Shown piece after piece: positions 20,541 to 33,828 of a DNA stretch of 64,000 bases. Each line of letters begins with the position of its first letter. Position 1 is the first letter of the stretch. Below the pieces are notes generated by a model. It saw only the letters and a list, made by a program, of their open reading frames with translations. It was not told the DNA's origin and made no database searches. The stretch comes from Herbivorax alkaliphila (GTDB taxonomy: Bacteria; Bacillota; Clostridia; Acetivibrionales; Acetivibrionaceae): contig NZ_JAVDDS010000011.1 in assembly GCF_030848475.1 (NCBI RefSeq), positions 1-64,000 of the forward strand. Reading direction: 5' to 3'. The translations under genes were made by a program, and so were the position numbers.

Positions 20541-20566
20541 AAAACGTACTTTTTGTACGTTTTCTT
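20541..20566. terminator. Bidirectional terminator between holA and rpsT
   Basis: AAAACGTAC (20541-20549) and GTACGTTTT (20555-20563) form a 9-bp stem with A-runs on the left and T-runs on the right, so it can end transcripts from both convergent genes. Confidence 0.85.
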
Positions 20567-20568
20567 AT

Positions 20569-20829
20569 TTATTTAGTAGAATTTAAGGCTTTTGCAAGTT
20601 TAGATTTCATTTTCGCAGCAGTGTTTTTATGAACAACATTTCTAGCCACTGACTTATCTATAGCCTTTACAGCATCCTTAAAACTATCTGCAGCTTTTGC
20701 ATCTGAACCAGCAATAGCTTCCTTACACTTTTTTATTTTTTTCCTCAAAGACGATTTTCTTATATTGTTTTTAAGTGTTTTATGTTCTGTTATACGAACT
20801 CTTTTCATAGCAGATTTTATATTTGGCAA
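20569..20829 (-). CDS. rpsT: 30S ribosomal protein S20
   Basis: An 86-residue basic, alanine/lysine-rich helical protein, MPNIKSAMKRVR at the start, that binds 16S rRNA. The TTG at 20829 is chosen as start: reading the minus strand, AGGAGGTG lies seven bases before it, and the length then matches S20. Its lone minus-strand place between holA and gpr is the classic Firmicute arrangement. Confidence 0.96.
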   Translation of the reverse strand: MPNIKSAMKRVRITEHKTLKNNIRKSSLRKKIKKCKEAIAGSDAKAADSFKDAVKAIDKSVARNVVHKNTAAKMKSKLAKALNSTK

Positions 20830-21068
20830 CTCATTCACCTCCTGCGAGTTAATTAACAAAAATCATTTTATCATGAATATATCTAAATTGCAAGGGAAAT
20901 TATTCATTTTGTTTGCGTTGAAAAAGCTTAGTTATTATTTAGGGAATATTTGATGAAAAATGAGTTTTATAGCTAATGTGTTGATTTTTTATTTATTAGG
21001 TATTATTTCTAAATTATATGAAAAAATAATAGTTGATATATAAATTAATTACGAAAGGAATGATTGAT

Positions 21069-22055
21069 TTGAGTAAAAATGTTAGAACTGATTTGGTTTT
21101 AGAGGCTCATGAACTGATAAAAGAAAAAGAGTTAAATGAAAAAAAAGATCCACCAGGCGTTGATGTGGATAACAGTGGTACTGAGGATATAAAGATAACA
21201 AGAGTAAAGGTGACATCGCCTGTAGGAGAAGAGGCAATAGGAAAACCAATGGGCAATTATGTTACACTGGAAGTTCCAAAGCTAAAAGAAAATGATCAAA
21301 CTTTGTATGAAGATACATGTAAAGCTTTAGCAAAGGAATTTGACAGAATATTAAATTTGAATTCAAATTCTACAATTTTAGTGGTTGGATTAGGGAATTG
21401 GAATGTTACGCCAGATGCTCTAGGACCAAAAACCCTATCAGAACTTATGGTTACAAGACATTTGTTAGAATATATTCCTAAAGAAGTAGACGAAGGGGTG
21501 AGGCCTGTATGTGCAGTAGCACCTGGTGTGCTGGGGATTACAGGTATTGAAACAGGTGAGATAATTAGAGGAATTGTAGACAGGGTAAAGCCTGATGTAG
21601 TCATAGCAATAGATGCACTGGCTTCAAGACGAATGGAGCGTGTAAATACAACCATTCAAATAGCAGATACAGGTATCTCACCGGGGTCAGGAGTTGGAAA
21701 CAAGCGTATGGCACTTTCTAAAGAAACTCTTGGGGCACCTGTTATAGCAATAGGAGTTCCCACTGTTGTTGATGCGGCAACAATGGCTAATGATACAATT
21801 GACAAAGTGATAGACAGCCTAATAAATGAGTCTAAAGAAGAAAAAGATTTTTACAATATGCTAAAGAATATAGACAGAGGTGACAAATATCAATTGATAC
21901 AGGAAGTGTTACAGCCATATGTTGGGAATTTAATTGTAACACCTAAAGAAATTGATGATGTCATTGACAGGGTTGCAAAAGTAATAGCAAATGGACTAAA
22001 TATTGCACTACATCAAGGTATAAACTTAGATGATGTGAACAGATACTTACAGTGA
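21069..22055 (+). CDS. gpr: Germination protease GPR
   Basis: A 328-residue aspartic-type endopeptidase (family A25) that degrades small acid-soluble spore proteins when spores germinate; it is made as a zymogen in the forespore and trimmed at its N-terminus. Recognisable parts are NVRTDL at the start, KITRVKV near the processing region, VVGLGNWNVTPDALGP and VIAIDALASR. AAAGGA (21054-21059) fits TTG at 21069 better than ATG at 21060. I could not identify a convincing forespore sigma-factor promoter upstream. Its presence is strong evidence for an endospore former. Confidence 0.95.
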   Translation: MSKNVRTDLVLEAHELIKEKELNEKKDPPGVDVDNSGTEDIKITRVKVTSPVGEEAIGKPMGNYVTLEVPKLKENDQTLYEDTCKALAKEFDRILNLNSNSTILVVGLGNWNVTPDALGPKTLSELMVTRHLLEYIPKEVDEGVRPVCAVAPGVLGITGIETGEIIRGIVDRVKPDVVIAIDALASRRMERVNTTIQIADTGISPGSGVGNKRMALSKETLGAPVIAIGVPTVVDAATMANDTIDKVIDSLINESKEEKDFYNMLKNIDRGDKYQLIQEVLQPYVGNLIVTPKEIDDVIDRVAKVIANGLNIALHQGINLDDVNRYLQ

Positions 22056-22267
22056 TTTTTCTGTAATAAAAATTTGTGGATAATAAACAAGTTATCCTTC
22101 CCCTGTTAGTGAGACGGTTATTTTAGAACATAAAAAGATTATATGAAAAAAATGCAACTTATGAAAAAAATAGAATATGGACAAATTGATAAAATTGTTC
22201 GATAATAAATATATAGACAAGTAAATGAAAAATTTAGTTTTTAAATTTTATCAAATGGGGTGTATGT

Positions 22268-23152
22268 ATGAGGTTAATTAAATTATTGAATGAAATTCAC
22301 AGTTATTATTTGAAATTATCAGGCAAAAAGAAACTTTTGGTTTTTTTAATGGTATTTATTTTAGGTGTTATAATTGGCAGTGCCTTTAATAGTAAAGAGG
22401 AGAATCTTGAACTAGAAGCAAATGAGTATCAAGATAACAGCTATATAGAAAATGGACAAGATAGCACCAAAGAAGATGATGACGAAAATGAAGAATCATT
22501 AATGGATTTAATAAGGGAATTAATGATTGAAGAAGAAATAGAAGATGATGAAGTTATTGTTGTAATTGATCCAGGTCATGGTGGAGAGGATTTAGGTACG
22601 TATTATAGGGATATGCTTGAAAAGGACTTAAATTTAGATATATCTCTTAGGATGGGACCTATAATAGAAGAAGCTGGTATAAATGTAGTTTATACCAGAA
22701 CAGAAGATGAAGATGTTTCACTTGATGAAAGGGCTTTTATAGCAAATACTTTAGATGCTACCTTATTTGTAAGCATACACAATAATGCAATGCCGGGAAA
22801 TCCCAATTACAGGGGCACAGAGACCCTTTATTGTGCCCCCCAAACCCCGGTTTACAGCAAAATGGATGGTCAGAAGTTTGCTTCTATTGTGCAAAAAAAC
22901 TTGGTAAATACATTAAATACCATTGATAATGGTACCCTTCATAGACCTAATCTGGCTGTGTTAAGAAAAACAGCTATGCCTGCAGTTATAGCTGAAATTG
23001 CATATGTGACAAATGCTTCAGACAGGGAATTGCTAAGGCAGGATGAGTTTAAACAAAAAGCAGCTCAGGCTTTGGCAGATTCAGTTTTTGAGGCACTTGA
23101 AGTGATGGAGGCTAAAGTAGATGAAGAAGGAGTTTGGAGAGTGCAAAAATGA
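22268..23152 (+). CDS. Membrane-anchored N-acetylmuramoyl-L-alanine amidase (Amidase_3)
   Basis: A 294-residue protein with one N-terminal membrane segment (~24-40), an acidic linker (~45-90) and an Amidase_3 domain (~95-280). Zinc ligands are visible in DPGHGG, the Glu of MLEKDL and the His of SIHNN; the catalytic Glu is in AEIAYVTN. It removes stem peptides from muramic acid. CwlD, which makes the muramic lactam of spore cortex with PdaA, belongs to this family; a pdaA-type gene is at 58022. Next to gpr, where many Clostridia have spoIIP, a spore role is likely but not shown. Confidence 0.88.
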   Translation: MRLIKLLNEIHSYYLKLSGKKKLLVFLMVFILGVIIGSAFNSKEENLELEANEYQDNSYIENGQDSTKEDDDENEESLMDLIRELMIEEEIEDDEVIVVIDPGHGGEDLGTYYRDMLEKDLNLDISLRMGPIIEEAGINVVYTRTEDEDVSLDERAFIANTLDATLFVSIHNNAMPGNPNYRGTETLYCAPQTPVYSKMDGQKFASIVQKNLVNTLNTIDNGTLHRPNLAVLRKTAMPAVIAEIAYVTNASDRELLRQDEFKQKAAQALADSVFEALEVMEAKVDEEGVWRVQK

Positions 23153-23238
23153 TTTTAAGAATAATAAAGCTATAAATTCTTGCCACCTTTAATTATATAT
23201 TATATAATTAAAAATACTAATACTTTGAGGTTTTAATA

Positions 23239-25963
<2,725 letters not shown>

Positions 25964-25977
25964 TAAAGGATAAATTT

Positions 25978-26526
25978 ATGAGAGAATATATTATATATAT
26001 TTTTATTTTAATACTAATAATTGTCCTTATTGTAACTGCTTATTTCCTTTGGGCTTCGGGGAAAAAAGAGCAGCTTTTAAGAAAAAAGACAGTTTCTAAA
26101 ATTGAGTATGGAAGTGTAAGCGTCTTTTTTGATAGGAGAAAAAATGTAATTGTTATTCCCTATGCAAAAGATAAATATGGTGTTGGAAGGGCTGTAGAAG
26201 AGCCACAATTTTTATTTTCTCCGTATAAAAAAGATGAACTAGGTAATTTTATAAGAAAGACTTTGGCTATGTGTAACAGTGAAAATTTTTGTTCAGATGT
26301 GAAACTTATGAAAATTCTAAATAGTAAAAATTGGAGAGGGTTTTCTAAGGGTAAAAAGAGCATATCTGTATACTTTAAGAAAAATACAGGGTTGGTTTTT
26401 AATAAGACCAGAAGATGGTCAGATGGGTCTTATGATTTTAATTCTAATAAAAGTAACAAAGTTTTAAGTTGCTATGCAGACAATAATGAAATAGGACAGA
26501 CTCTTATCAGCTTGTTAGATAGATAA
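25978..26526 (+). CDS. Membrane-anchored protein of unknown function
   Basis: 182 residues: a strong N-terminal membrane helix (~3-24) then a mostly polar domain. ATG at 25978 with AAAGGA at 25965-25970 is preferred; an upstream GTG overlaps the ligA stop. The domain has a helix with ELGNFIRKTL, a WRGFSKGKK segment and a C-terminal NEIGQTLISLL helix. That pattern loosely recalls some contact-dependent inhibition immunity proteins, but the match is from memory and weak. Confidence 0.65.
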   Translation: MREYIIYIFILILIIVLIVTAYFLWASGKKEQLLRKKTVSKIEYGSVSVFFDRRKNVIVIPYAKDKYGVGRAVEEPQFLFSPYKKDELGNFIRKTLAMCNSENFCSDVKLMKILNSKNWRGFSKGKKSISVYFKKNTGLVFNKTRRWSDGSYDFNSNKSNKVLSCYADNNEIGQTLISLLDR

Positions 26527-26683
26527 ATAAAACCTTTAGCTAAATAGAAGTTTTAGATGGGATTTTTACAATGTTTCTTCCATATTTTCATTTATAAAAA
26601 ATTTACACATACATTTAAGTAACAATAATTGACGTGGCATATATGGTTTTATATAATAGGTTATGGAATGGGAGGTAGTACAA

Positions 26684-26971
26684 TTGAAAGTTACAAAAGA
26701 TACAATAGAGCATGTTGCAAATCTTGCAAGGCTTAATTTCACAGATAAAGAAAAAGAAGAGTTAATTCTTGATATGGAAAAGATTATTTCATATGTTGAT
26801 AAATTAGATGAATTAGAAACTTCATATGTTGAAGCTACCCAACATGTTATACAACTAAAAAATGTATTTAGAGAAGACAAAGTGGAAGACTATTTTAAAA
26901 GAGAGAAAATATTAAAAAACGCACCAGAAAAAAAAGATGGATGCTTTAAAGTACCTAAAATTGTTGAATAA
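26684..26971 (+). CDS. gatC: Glutamyl/aspartyl-tRNA amidotransferase subunit C
   Basis: 95 residues, exactly the family length when TTG 26684 is used; GGGAGG at 26670-26675 is eight bases upstream, so the ATG at 26663 is not the start. [19 protein letters not shown] is a standard GatC opening. It links GatA and GatB, which together convert Glu-tRNAGln and Asp-tRNAAsn to the correct amides. First gene of gatCAB. Confidence 0.95.
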   Translation: MKVTKDTIEHVANLARLNFTDKEKEELILDMEKIISYVDKLDELETSYVEATQHVIQLKNVFREDKVEDYFKREKILKNAPEKKDGCFKVPKIVE

Positions 26972-26985
26972 CTGGAGGACATAAA

Positions 26986-28443
26986 GTGGATTTACATGAA
27001 CTTACAGTACACCAGATGAGTAATTTGATAAAAAACAGAAAACTTGGTGTGAGGGAGTTAACTAAAGCTACAATTGATAGAATAAAAAAAGTTGACAAAG
27101 AAATAGGAAGCTATATAACAATAGTAGAAGAAAAAGCAATTAAGCGGGCAGAAATTATTCAGGAGAAAATTGACAAAAAAATTGCAAAATTCCCCCTTAG
27201 CGGTATTCCAATGGCATTAAAGGACAATATATGCACAGAAGGCATTAAAACTACATGTGCTTCTAAAATGCTTGATAATTTTGTGCCACCATATAATGCA
27301 ACTGTGTATAATAAGCTTTTTTTAGAAGATACCGTTCTTATGGGAAAGCTTAATATGGACGAGTTTGCAATGGGGAGTTCTACAGAAAATTCCTTTTATA
27401 AACCTTGCAAAAACCCTTGGAACCTTGAAAAAGTAGCTGGAGGGTCAAGTGGAGGATCAGCAGCTTCAGTTTCGGCAGGACTGGCAGCATTCTCTTTAGG
27501 TACTGATACAGGTGGCTCGGTGAGGCAACCTGCTTCACTGTGTGGTGTTGTAGGAATGAAGCCTACTTATGGGTTGGTTTCACGTTATGGACTGGTTGCA
27601 TTAGCACCTTCTTTAGATCAAATAGGTTCTATAACTAAAGATGTGACTGATTGTGCTTTGGTTTTAAATGCAATACAAGGACATGATGAAAGGGACTCTA
27701 CATCTTTAAATATTGGATATACTGACTATACCAGAGCATTAATTAATGACATTAAAGGTATGGTAGTAGGAATACCAAAAGAATATATTTCAGGTAGAGT
27801 TAATCCTGAAGTTAAAAAAGCTGTTCTAGATGCAGCAAAGGTTTTAACAGAACTTGGAGCAGAGTGTGAAGAGTTTTCCCTTCCAATTACTGAGTATGCA
27901 ATTTTAGCATATTATATTATTTCTTCAGCAGAAGCAAGTTCTAATCTTGCTAGGTATGATGGAATAAAATATGGACATAGAGCAAAGGAATACAAAGATC
28001 TTTCAGATCTGTACAGAAAGAGCAGAAGCGAGGGTTTTGGAAGAGAAGTCAAAAGAAGAATAATGCTTGGTACCTATGCATTAAGTTCTGGATATTATGA
28101 CCGATATTATAAAAAGGCTCTTAAAGTGAGGACACTTGTAAAGGACAATTTTACAAAGGCTTTTGATAAATATGATGTTATAATAGGACCTACATCACCA
28201 ACAACTGCTAATAAAATAGGTGAACAAAAAGATCTTTTAAAAATGTATTCAGGTGATGTATATACTGCTGCGGCAAATATTGCAGGACTTCCGGGATTAT
28301 CCATACCATGTGGAACTGATAAGGATAATCTTCCCATAGGCTTGCAACTTATTGGAAAGCCTTTGGCTGAGAGTACATTACTTCGAGTAGCATATACTTT
28401 TGAACAAAATACTGATTTTCATAAAAATAGAGCCAGGATTTGA
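26986..28443 (+). CDS. gatA: Glutamyl/aspartyl-tRNA amidotransferase subunit A
   Basis: 485-residue amidase-signature enzyme that releases ammonia from glutamine for GatB. Catalytic Lys in MALKDNI, and the serines in [10 protein letters not shown] and [11 protein letters not shown] are present. GTG start with CTGGAGGA upstream. It is followed directly by gatB, whose ribosome site overlaps the gatA stop. Confidence 0.97.
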   Translation: MDLHELTVHQMSNLIKNRKLGVRELTKATIDRIKKVDKEIGSYITIVEEKAIKRAEIIQEKIDKKIAKFPLSGIPMALKDNICTEGIKTTCASKMLDNFVPPYNATVYNKLFLEDTVLMGKLNMDEFAMGSSTENSFYKPCKNPWNLEKVAGGSSGGSAASVSAGLAAFSLGTDTGGSVRQPASLCGVVGMKPTYGLVSRYGLVALAPSLDQIGSITKDVTDCALVLNAIQGHDERDSTSLNIGYTDYTRALINDIKGMVVGIPKEYISGRVNPEVKKAVLDAAKVLTELGAECEEFSLPITEYAILAYYIISSAEASSNLARYDGIKYGHRAKEYKDLSDLYRKSRSEGFGREVKRRIMLGTYALSSGYYDRYYKKALKVRTLVKDNFTKAFDKYDVIIGPTSPTTANKIGEQKDLLKMYSGDVYTAAANIAGLPGLSIPCGTDKDNLPIGLQLIGKPLAESTLLRVAYTFEQNTDFHKNRARI

Positions 28444-28456
28444 GGTGAGCAGTGTA

Positions 28457-29884
28457 ATGGAGTATGAAATTGTTGTAGGCCTTGAAGTTCATGCAGAACT
28501 TTCAACAAAATCTAAAATATATTGTTCCTGTACAACAGAGTTTGGTGGAGATGTAAATACACATACATGTCCAATTTGTACAGGTATGCCTGGGACGCTT
28601 CCAGTTTTAAATGAAAAAGTGGTTGAGTATGCAGTTAAGGCTGGTTTAGCTACAAATTGTAATATTGCCGAGTACAGTAAGCAGGATAGAAAAAATTATT
28701 TTTATCCAGACCTTCCAAAGTCATATCAAATATCCCAGTACGATTTACCTCTTTGTTATCATGGATATGTAACTATAGAGGTAGAGGGTGAACAAAAAAG
28801 AATAGGTATTACCAGAATACATATTGAAGAAGATGCAGGAAAACTTATGCATGATGAAGATGGGGCTGCATCCTTAGTAGACTATAACAGGTGTGGAATT
28901 GCTCTTATAGAAATTGTGTCAGAACCTGATATGCGTTCAGCTAATGAAGTAAAAACCTATTTAGAAAACTTAAAGGCAATACTAGAGTACATCAATGTAT
29001 CTGACTGTAAAATGCAAGAGGGCTCATTGAGAGCAGATGTAAATCTTTCTGTAAGAAGGAAAGGTGAAAGTAAATTTGGTACAAGGACTGAAATGAAAAA
29101 TTTAAATTCATTTAAAGCTATTGTAAGAGCAATTGAAGGTGAAGCAGCTAGACAGATTAAAGAAATTAAAGAAGGCAGAGCTATTTCACAAGAGACTAGA
29201 AGGTGGGATGATGAGAAAGAGACGAGTTATTCAATGAGAAGCAAGGAAGAGACTCATGACTACAGATATTTTCCTGAACCTGATTTGATGCCGATTGAAG
29301 TTGATGCAATGTGGAAAGAAAAAATCAAAAATAATCTTCCTGAGCTTCCAGAAGACAGAAAAAAGAGATATATACACAATTTTCTGCTTCCTGAATATGA
29401 CGCTTCTATTCTTACCAGTTCAAAGGTTTTAGCGGACTTTTTTGAAAAAACTGCTGTGAAAAGCAAAAATGCTAAATCAGCAAGTAATTGGATAATGGGT
29501 GAGGTTTTAAGAGTTTTAAAGGAAAGACAGATGGAAATTGAAGAAGTACCTTTTTCTCCAGAGCACCTTGCAAAGCTCATAACATTAATTGATAATGGAA
29601 CAATAAGTGGAACAATTGGGAAAAAGGTTTTTGAAGAAATGTTCACTAATGTTAAAGATCCTGAGATTATAGTAAAGGAAAAGGGTCTTGAAGTGATAAG
29701 TGATGAAAAAGAAATGCTTAACATTGTTGAAAAAGTCTTAAAGAAAAACTCTAAATCTGTAAAAGACTATAAAATCGGCAAGAAAAAAGCTTTTGGATTT
29801 TTAATGGGACAGGTTATGAAAGAGACAGAAGGAAAAGCAGATCCTAAAATTGCAAACAAAATACTTAAAAATGAATTAGGATGA
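28457..29884 (+). CDS. gatB: Glutamyl/aspartyl-tRNA amidotransferase subunit B
   Basis: 475 residues with MEYEIVVGLEVHAEL at the start, zinc cysteines in YCSC and CPICTGMPG, the YFYPDLPKSYQISQYD block and the C-terminal YqeY-like tRNA-binding domain. It phosphorylates and amidates misacylated tRNA. An in-frame ATG at 28400 lies inside gatA; ATG 28457 is preferred because GAGGTGA at 28442-28448 is correctly placed and the length fits. Confidence 0.97.
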   Translation: MEYEIVVGLEVHAELSTKSKIYCSCTTEFGGDVNTHTCPICTGMPGTLPVLNEKVVEYAVKAGLATNCNIAEYSKQDRKNYFYPDLPKSYQISQYDLPLCYHGYVTIEVEGEQKRIGITRIHIEEDAGKLMHDEDGAASLVDYNRCGIALIEIVSEPDMRSANEVKTYLENLKAILEYINVSDCKMQEGSLRADVNLSVRRKGESKFGTRTEMKNLNSFKAIVRAIEGEAARQIKEIKEGRAISQETRRWDDEKETSYSMRSKEETHDYRYFPEPDLMPIEVDAMWKEKIKNNLPELPEDRKKRYIHNFLLPEYDASILTSSKVLADFFEKTAVKSKNAKSASNWIMGEVLRVLKERQMEIEEVPFSPEHLAKLITLIDNGTISGTIGKKVFEEMFTNVKDPEIIVKEKGLEVISDEKEMLNIVEKVLKKNSKSVKDYKIGKKKAFGFLMGQVMKETEGKADPKIANKILKNELG

Positions 29885-29924
29885 GTGTACAAAGTATAAA
29901 TTTATTGAAAGGTTTGAGATAGTA

Positions 29925-30743
29925 ATGAAAAAGAAATTTCCAATTAAAATAGTTCTTTCGATGGCAGCGGTTTTTTTCTCATTTTTGTTTAACCCTGTAC
30001 TTGGAAGAGTGGTTCTAGGAGTATTTGTTGTTTACATGTTTTTTTCAAATAGAAGTATATTCTATGAAGTATTTGCAACTAAAGCTCATAACAAAGGAGA
30101 GATGGAAAAGGCAATTGGTCTTTTTAAAAAAGCCTCAAAAACAACTCAAAATACAAGACCTAAAATAACATATGGTTATCTACTGCTTAAAGCAGGCAAG
30201 ATTGACATAGCTTCAGAAGTATTTAAGGAAATGATTGGTTCAAATATTGATGAAGACAGCAAGAGAAAAGCAAAGTCTAATTATGCTCTGGTATTATGGA
30301 AAGATGGAAAAATTGATGAGGCAATTGAGCTATTAGAAGAGGTTTTTTCTGAATATGAAAGTTCAGTTATCTATGGAAGCTTAGGTTATCTTTATATATT
30401 AAAAGGAGATTTAAAAAAAGCTCTTGAATTTAATAAAGAGGCATATGATTATGATGATGCTGATCCAATTATACTTGATAACTTAGGATATGTTTATTAT
30501 TTGATTGAGGATTTTTCTAAATCAGATGAGATTTATAAAGAACTAATGAAGTTAAAACCACAATTTCCAGAGGCTTATTACAATTACAGTCTTGTTTTGA
30601 AAAAGCTTGATAAATTAGAGGACGCTCTAGAAATCATAAAAAAAGGTAATAATTACAATGTATCATTTTTAAGCAATTTAACAAAAGAAGAAATGAAGAG
30701 TCAATTAGAAGAAATAGAGCATCTTATATCCAAACAGCAATAA
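29925..30743 (+). CDS. TPR-repeat protein with N-terminal membrane segments
   Basis: 272 residues. Two short hydrophobic stretches at the N-terminus (~7-22, 25-40) anchor it, followed by about five tetratricopeptide units (~55-255; for example GDLKKALEFNKEAYDYDDADP). TPR arrays bind other proteins; the partner is unknown. It starts 41 bases after gatB and may be part of that transcript. Confidence 0.85.
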   Translation: MKKKFPIKIVLSMAAVFFSFLFNPVLGRVVLGVFVVYMFFSNRSIFYEVFATKAHNKGEMEKAIGLFKKASKTTQNTRPKITYGYLLLKAGKIDIASEVFKEMIGSNIDEDSKRKAKSNYALVLWKDGKIDEAIELLEEVFSEYESSVIYGSLGYLYILKGDLKKALEFNKEAYDYDDADPIILDNLGYVYYLIEDFSKSDEIYKELMKLKPQFPEAYYNYSLVLKKLDKLEDALEIIKKGNNYNVSFLSNLTKEEMKSQLEEIEHLISKQQ

Positions 30744-30811
30744 AAGCACGAAAAAGCTAAATAAACGACAATATTTGAGGTCAAATGATTTTTACCGCAT
30801 TAAAAAACAAA

Positions 30812-30849
30812 TATACAATCTTGTATACAATAAACATTTTGTATATAAT
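30812..30849 (+). promoter_or_regulatory. pta-ackA promoter with overlapping inverted repeats
   Basis: TTGTAT (30821-30826), 17 bases, and a perfect TATAAT (30844-30849). The -35 region lies within TATACAA-TC-TTGTATA (30812-30827) and the palindrome TTGTATACAA (30821-30830); a related TTGTATATAA is at 30839-30848. Such symmetrical sites look like a dimeric repressor operator, perhaps of GntR type, but the regulator is unknown. Confidence 0.6.
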
Positions 30850-30869
30850 TAAGGTTGTTTCCTATTTAG

Positions 30870-31874
<1,005 letters not shown>

Positions 31875-31947
31875 GTAAAAAAATAGTATGTTTTAGAGTT
31901 GAAAAATAGGAGCTTCAGTAAATTTATGAAGAGAGGAGTATTTTAAA

Positions 31948-33144
31948 ATGAAAATATTGGTTATTAACACAGGGAGTTCATCATTAAAGTATCAGTTAAT
32001 TGATATGACTAATGAAGATGTACTTGCAAAAGGTGTATGTGATAGAATAGGACTTGAGCACTCTTTTTTAAAGCACTCACGAGTGGGGGAAAATGCTGTT
32101 GTTATTGAAAAAGACCTGTATAATCATAAGTTAGCTATACAGGAAGTGATAGATGCTTTAACTGATGATGAAATTGGTGTAATTGGTAGTATGGAAGAAA
32201 TAGCTGCGGTAGGTCATCGTGTTGTACATGGAGGTGAAAAGTTTAAGGAGTCTGTAGTTATTGATGATAAAGTAATGGAAGCAATAGAGATGTGTGTTGA
32301 ACTTGCTCCTCTCCACAATCCTTCAAATATTGTAGGAATAGAGGCTTGTAAGCACATCATGCCAGATGTTCCAATGGTTGCTGTTTTTGATACAGCTTTT
32401 CATCAAACAATGCCAAGACATGCTTATATCTATGCTCTTCCATTTGAAATATATGAAAAGTATGGGCTGAGAAGATATGGATTTCATGGAACATCACATA
32501 AATATGTAGCTGAAAGAGCAGCTAAAATATTAAATAAACCATTAGAAGAATTAAAAATTATTTCCTGTCATTTAGGTAATGGTGCCAGCATTTGTGCTAT
32601 TAAAAATGGAAAATCGGTAGATACTTCTATGGGTTTTACTCCTCTTCAAGGTTTGTGTATGGGAACTAGAAGTGGTACTATTGATCCAGCGGTTATATCA
32701 TTTTTAATGGAAAAAGAAAGGATGACAGTTAAAGAAATAAGTGACTTTTTAAATAAAAAATCTGGAGTTCTTGGAGTTTCAGGAATTAGCAGTGATTTTA
32801 GAGATGTGCAGGAAGCAGCTGAATCTGGAAATGATAGGGCAAAACTTTCTTTAGATATATTTTGTCACAAAGTAAAGGGCTTTATTGGAGATTATGCAGC
32901 CACTATGAATGGTGTTGATGTAGTGATATTTACTGCAGGCATAGGAGAAAATAATGACTATGTAAGAACAAGAATATTAAATGAAATGGATTTTATGGGC
33001 ATTAAAATTGATGAAGAAAAGAATAAAGTTAGAGGAGAAGAAATAGATATAAGTACAAAAGATGCAAAAGTGAGAACTTTTATAATACCAACAAATGAAG
33101 AACTTTCTATTGCAAGAGAGACTTTACAATTAATGCGTAAGTAG
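31948..33144 (+). CDS. ackA: Acetate kinase
   Basis: 398-residue ASKHA-fold kinase that makes ATP and acetate from acetyl phosphate. Signatures include [13 protein letters not shown] at the N-terminus, [20 protein letters not shown] and FTAGIGEN. Start ATG follows GAGAGGAG. Co-oriented with pta and ended by a long hairpin. Confidence 0.98.
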   Translation: MKILVINTGSSSLKYQLIDMTNEDVLAKGVCDRIGLEHSFLKHSRVGENAVVIEKDLYNHKLAIQEVIDALTDDEIGVIGSMEEIAAVGHRVVHGGEKFKESVVIDDKVMEAIEMCVELAPLHNPSNIVGIEACKHIMPDVPMVAVFDTAFHQTMPRHAYIYALPFEIYEKYGLRRYGFHGTSHKYVAERAAKILNKPLEELKIISCHLGNGASICAIKNGKSVDTSMGFTPLQGLCMGTRSGTIDPAVISFLMEKERMTVKEISDFLNKKSGVLGVSGISSDFRDVQEAAESGNDRAKLSLDIFCHKVKGFIGDYAATMNGVDVVIFTAGIGENNDYVRTRILNEMDFMGIKIDEEKNKVRGEEIDISTKDAKVRTFIIPTNEELSIARETLQLMRK

Positions 33145-33154
33145 CTGCCTTTGT

Positions 33155-33202
33155 CTTTTTACCCGAAGCTAAAAACTTTGGTTTTTAACTTCGGATAAAA
33201 AG
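33155..33202 (+). terminator. Long imperfect hairpin after ackA
   Basis: CCGAAGCTAAAAAC (33163-33176) pairs with GTTTTTAACTTCGG (33181-33194) with one mismatch, and flanking CTTTTTA/TAAAAAG can extend the stem. No T-run follows on the plus strand, so it may act as a weak terminator or a 3' stability element. Confidence 0.55.
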
Positions 33203-33229
33203 GTTAGGTTTTAGGCGAGGAGTGAGTTA

Positions 33230-33535
33230 ATGAAGAAATTGTTCAGTATATCCGGTGGTGGTATTATCATAATATCACTTGTAGTGTTTTTAACGCATAG
33301 TAGCAGTGTTTATTCACCAATGGTAACTGTCTTAAGTACTTTTTTGAGCATTGTAATGGGTGTTGCTTTAATTACTATTGGAGATTTACTTGAAAGAGTA
33401 CGCTTTCTAGAAAAGCAGCTTAACATTTCTTTTGATGAAGACAGGCATAAGTTGCCTAAAAAAACTTGCCCTAAATGTTTTACAGAGCATGACTTTGATT
33501 ATCCAAGATGTCCATTTTGTCACCATAAGTACTAG
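33230..33535 (+). CDS. Small membrane protein with C-terminal zinc ribbon
   Basis: 101 residues. Two hydrophobic helices (about 5-22 and 30-50), a short charged stretch, then a zinc ribbon of CPKCFTEHDFDYPRCPFCHHK type with four cysteines near the C-terminus. No known family recognised. Start ATG follows GCGAGGAG. It comes right after the ackA hairpin. Confidence 0.75.
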   Translation: MKKLFSISGGGIIIISLVVFLTHSSSVYSPMVTVLSTFLSIVMGVALITIGDLLERVRFLEKQLNISFDEDRHKLPKKTCPKCFTEHDFDYPRCPFCHHKY

Positions 33536-33755
33536 CGTTTGACTACATAAATCTATGTTTAGCTTTAGCTAAACTAGTTCACTTTAAGACGATTTTTTCA
33601 TATATATTGAAGGTTATAAAAAAATAAGAAATTTTTTACTTGTAAAAATAGTTGAAAATATTTAATATTTTATGGTATTATATAAATAACAAAAGATAAT
33701 TGTATTACATAATATATTTTACTTGAAAAATTTTAATCAAGGGGAAACTAGACAT
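33536..33755. other. Gap with promoter for the NCTT protein
   Basis: AT-rich gap. TTGAAA (33652-33657), 18 bases and TATTAT (33676-33681), the latter preceded by TGG as an extended -10, form a plausible promoter for the downstream gene with a leader of about 140 bases. Nothing else recognised before the structured part at 33756. Confidence 0.5.
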
Positions 33756-33808
33756 AAAACAATTGCTTTAAGAAAGCTCCAACCGGTATGGAGTGTAAAG
33801 GTTGTTTT
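33756..33808 (+). promoter_or_regulatory. Possible three-way-junction leader RNA
   Basis: AAAACAAT (33756-33763) can pair with GTTGTTTT (33801-33808). Enclosed are two small hairpins: GCTTT-AAG-AAAGC (33765-33777) and CTCCA-ACCGGTA-TGGAG (33777-33793). The set fits a three-way junction just before the coding region, the layout of a ligand-binding leader or protein operator. It does not match any riboswitch core I know. Confidence 0.4.
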
Positions 33809-33828
33809 GTACTAGGATGTGTAAGGTT

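Noticed and set aside
22074-22082. TGTGGATAA, a DnaA-box match
   Set aside because: A single box in AT-rich DNA with no cluster and no origin genes nearby.
22814-22839. GC-rich hairpin GGGGCACA...TGTGCCCC
   Set aside because: Inside the amidase coding frame and without a T-run; likely chance.
28400-28456. Upstream ATG for gatB overlapping gatA by 44 bases
   Set aside because: No ribosome site there; ATG 28457 has a good one and gives the family length.
33763-33828. Upstream TTG start at 33802 for the NCTT protein
   Set aside because: It falls inside the predicted closing stem and has no ribosome site at a proper distance.
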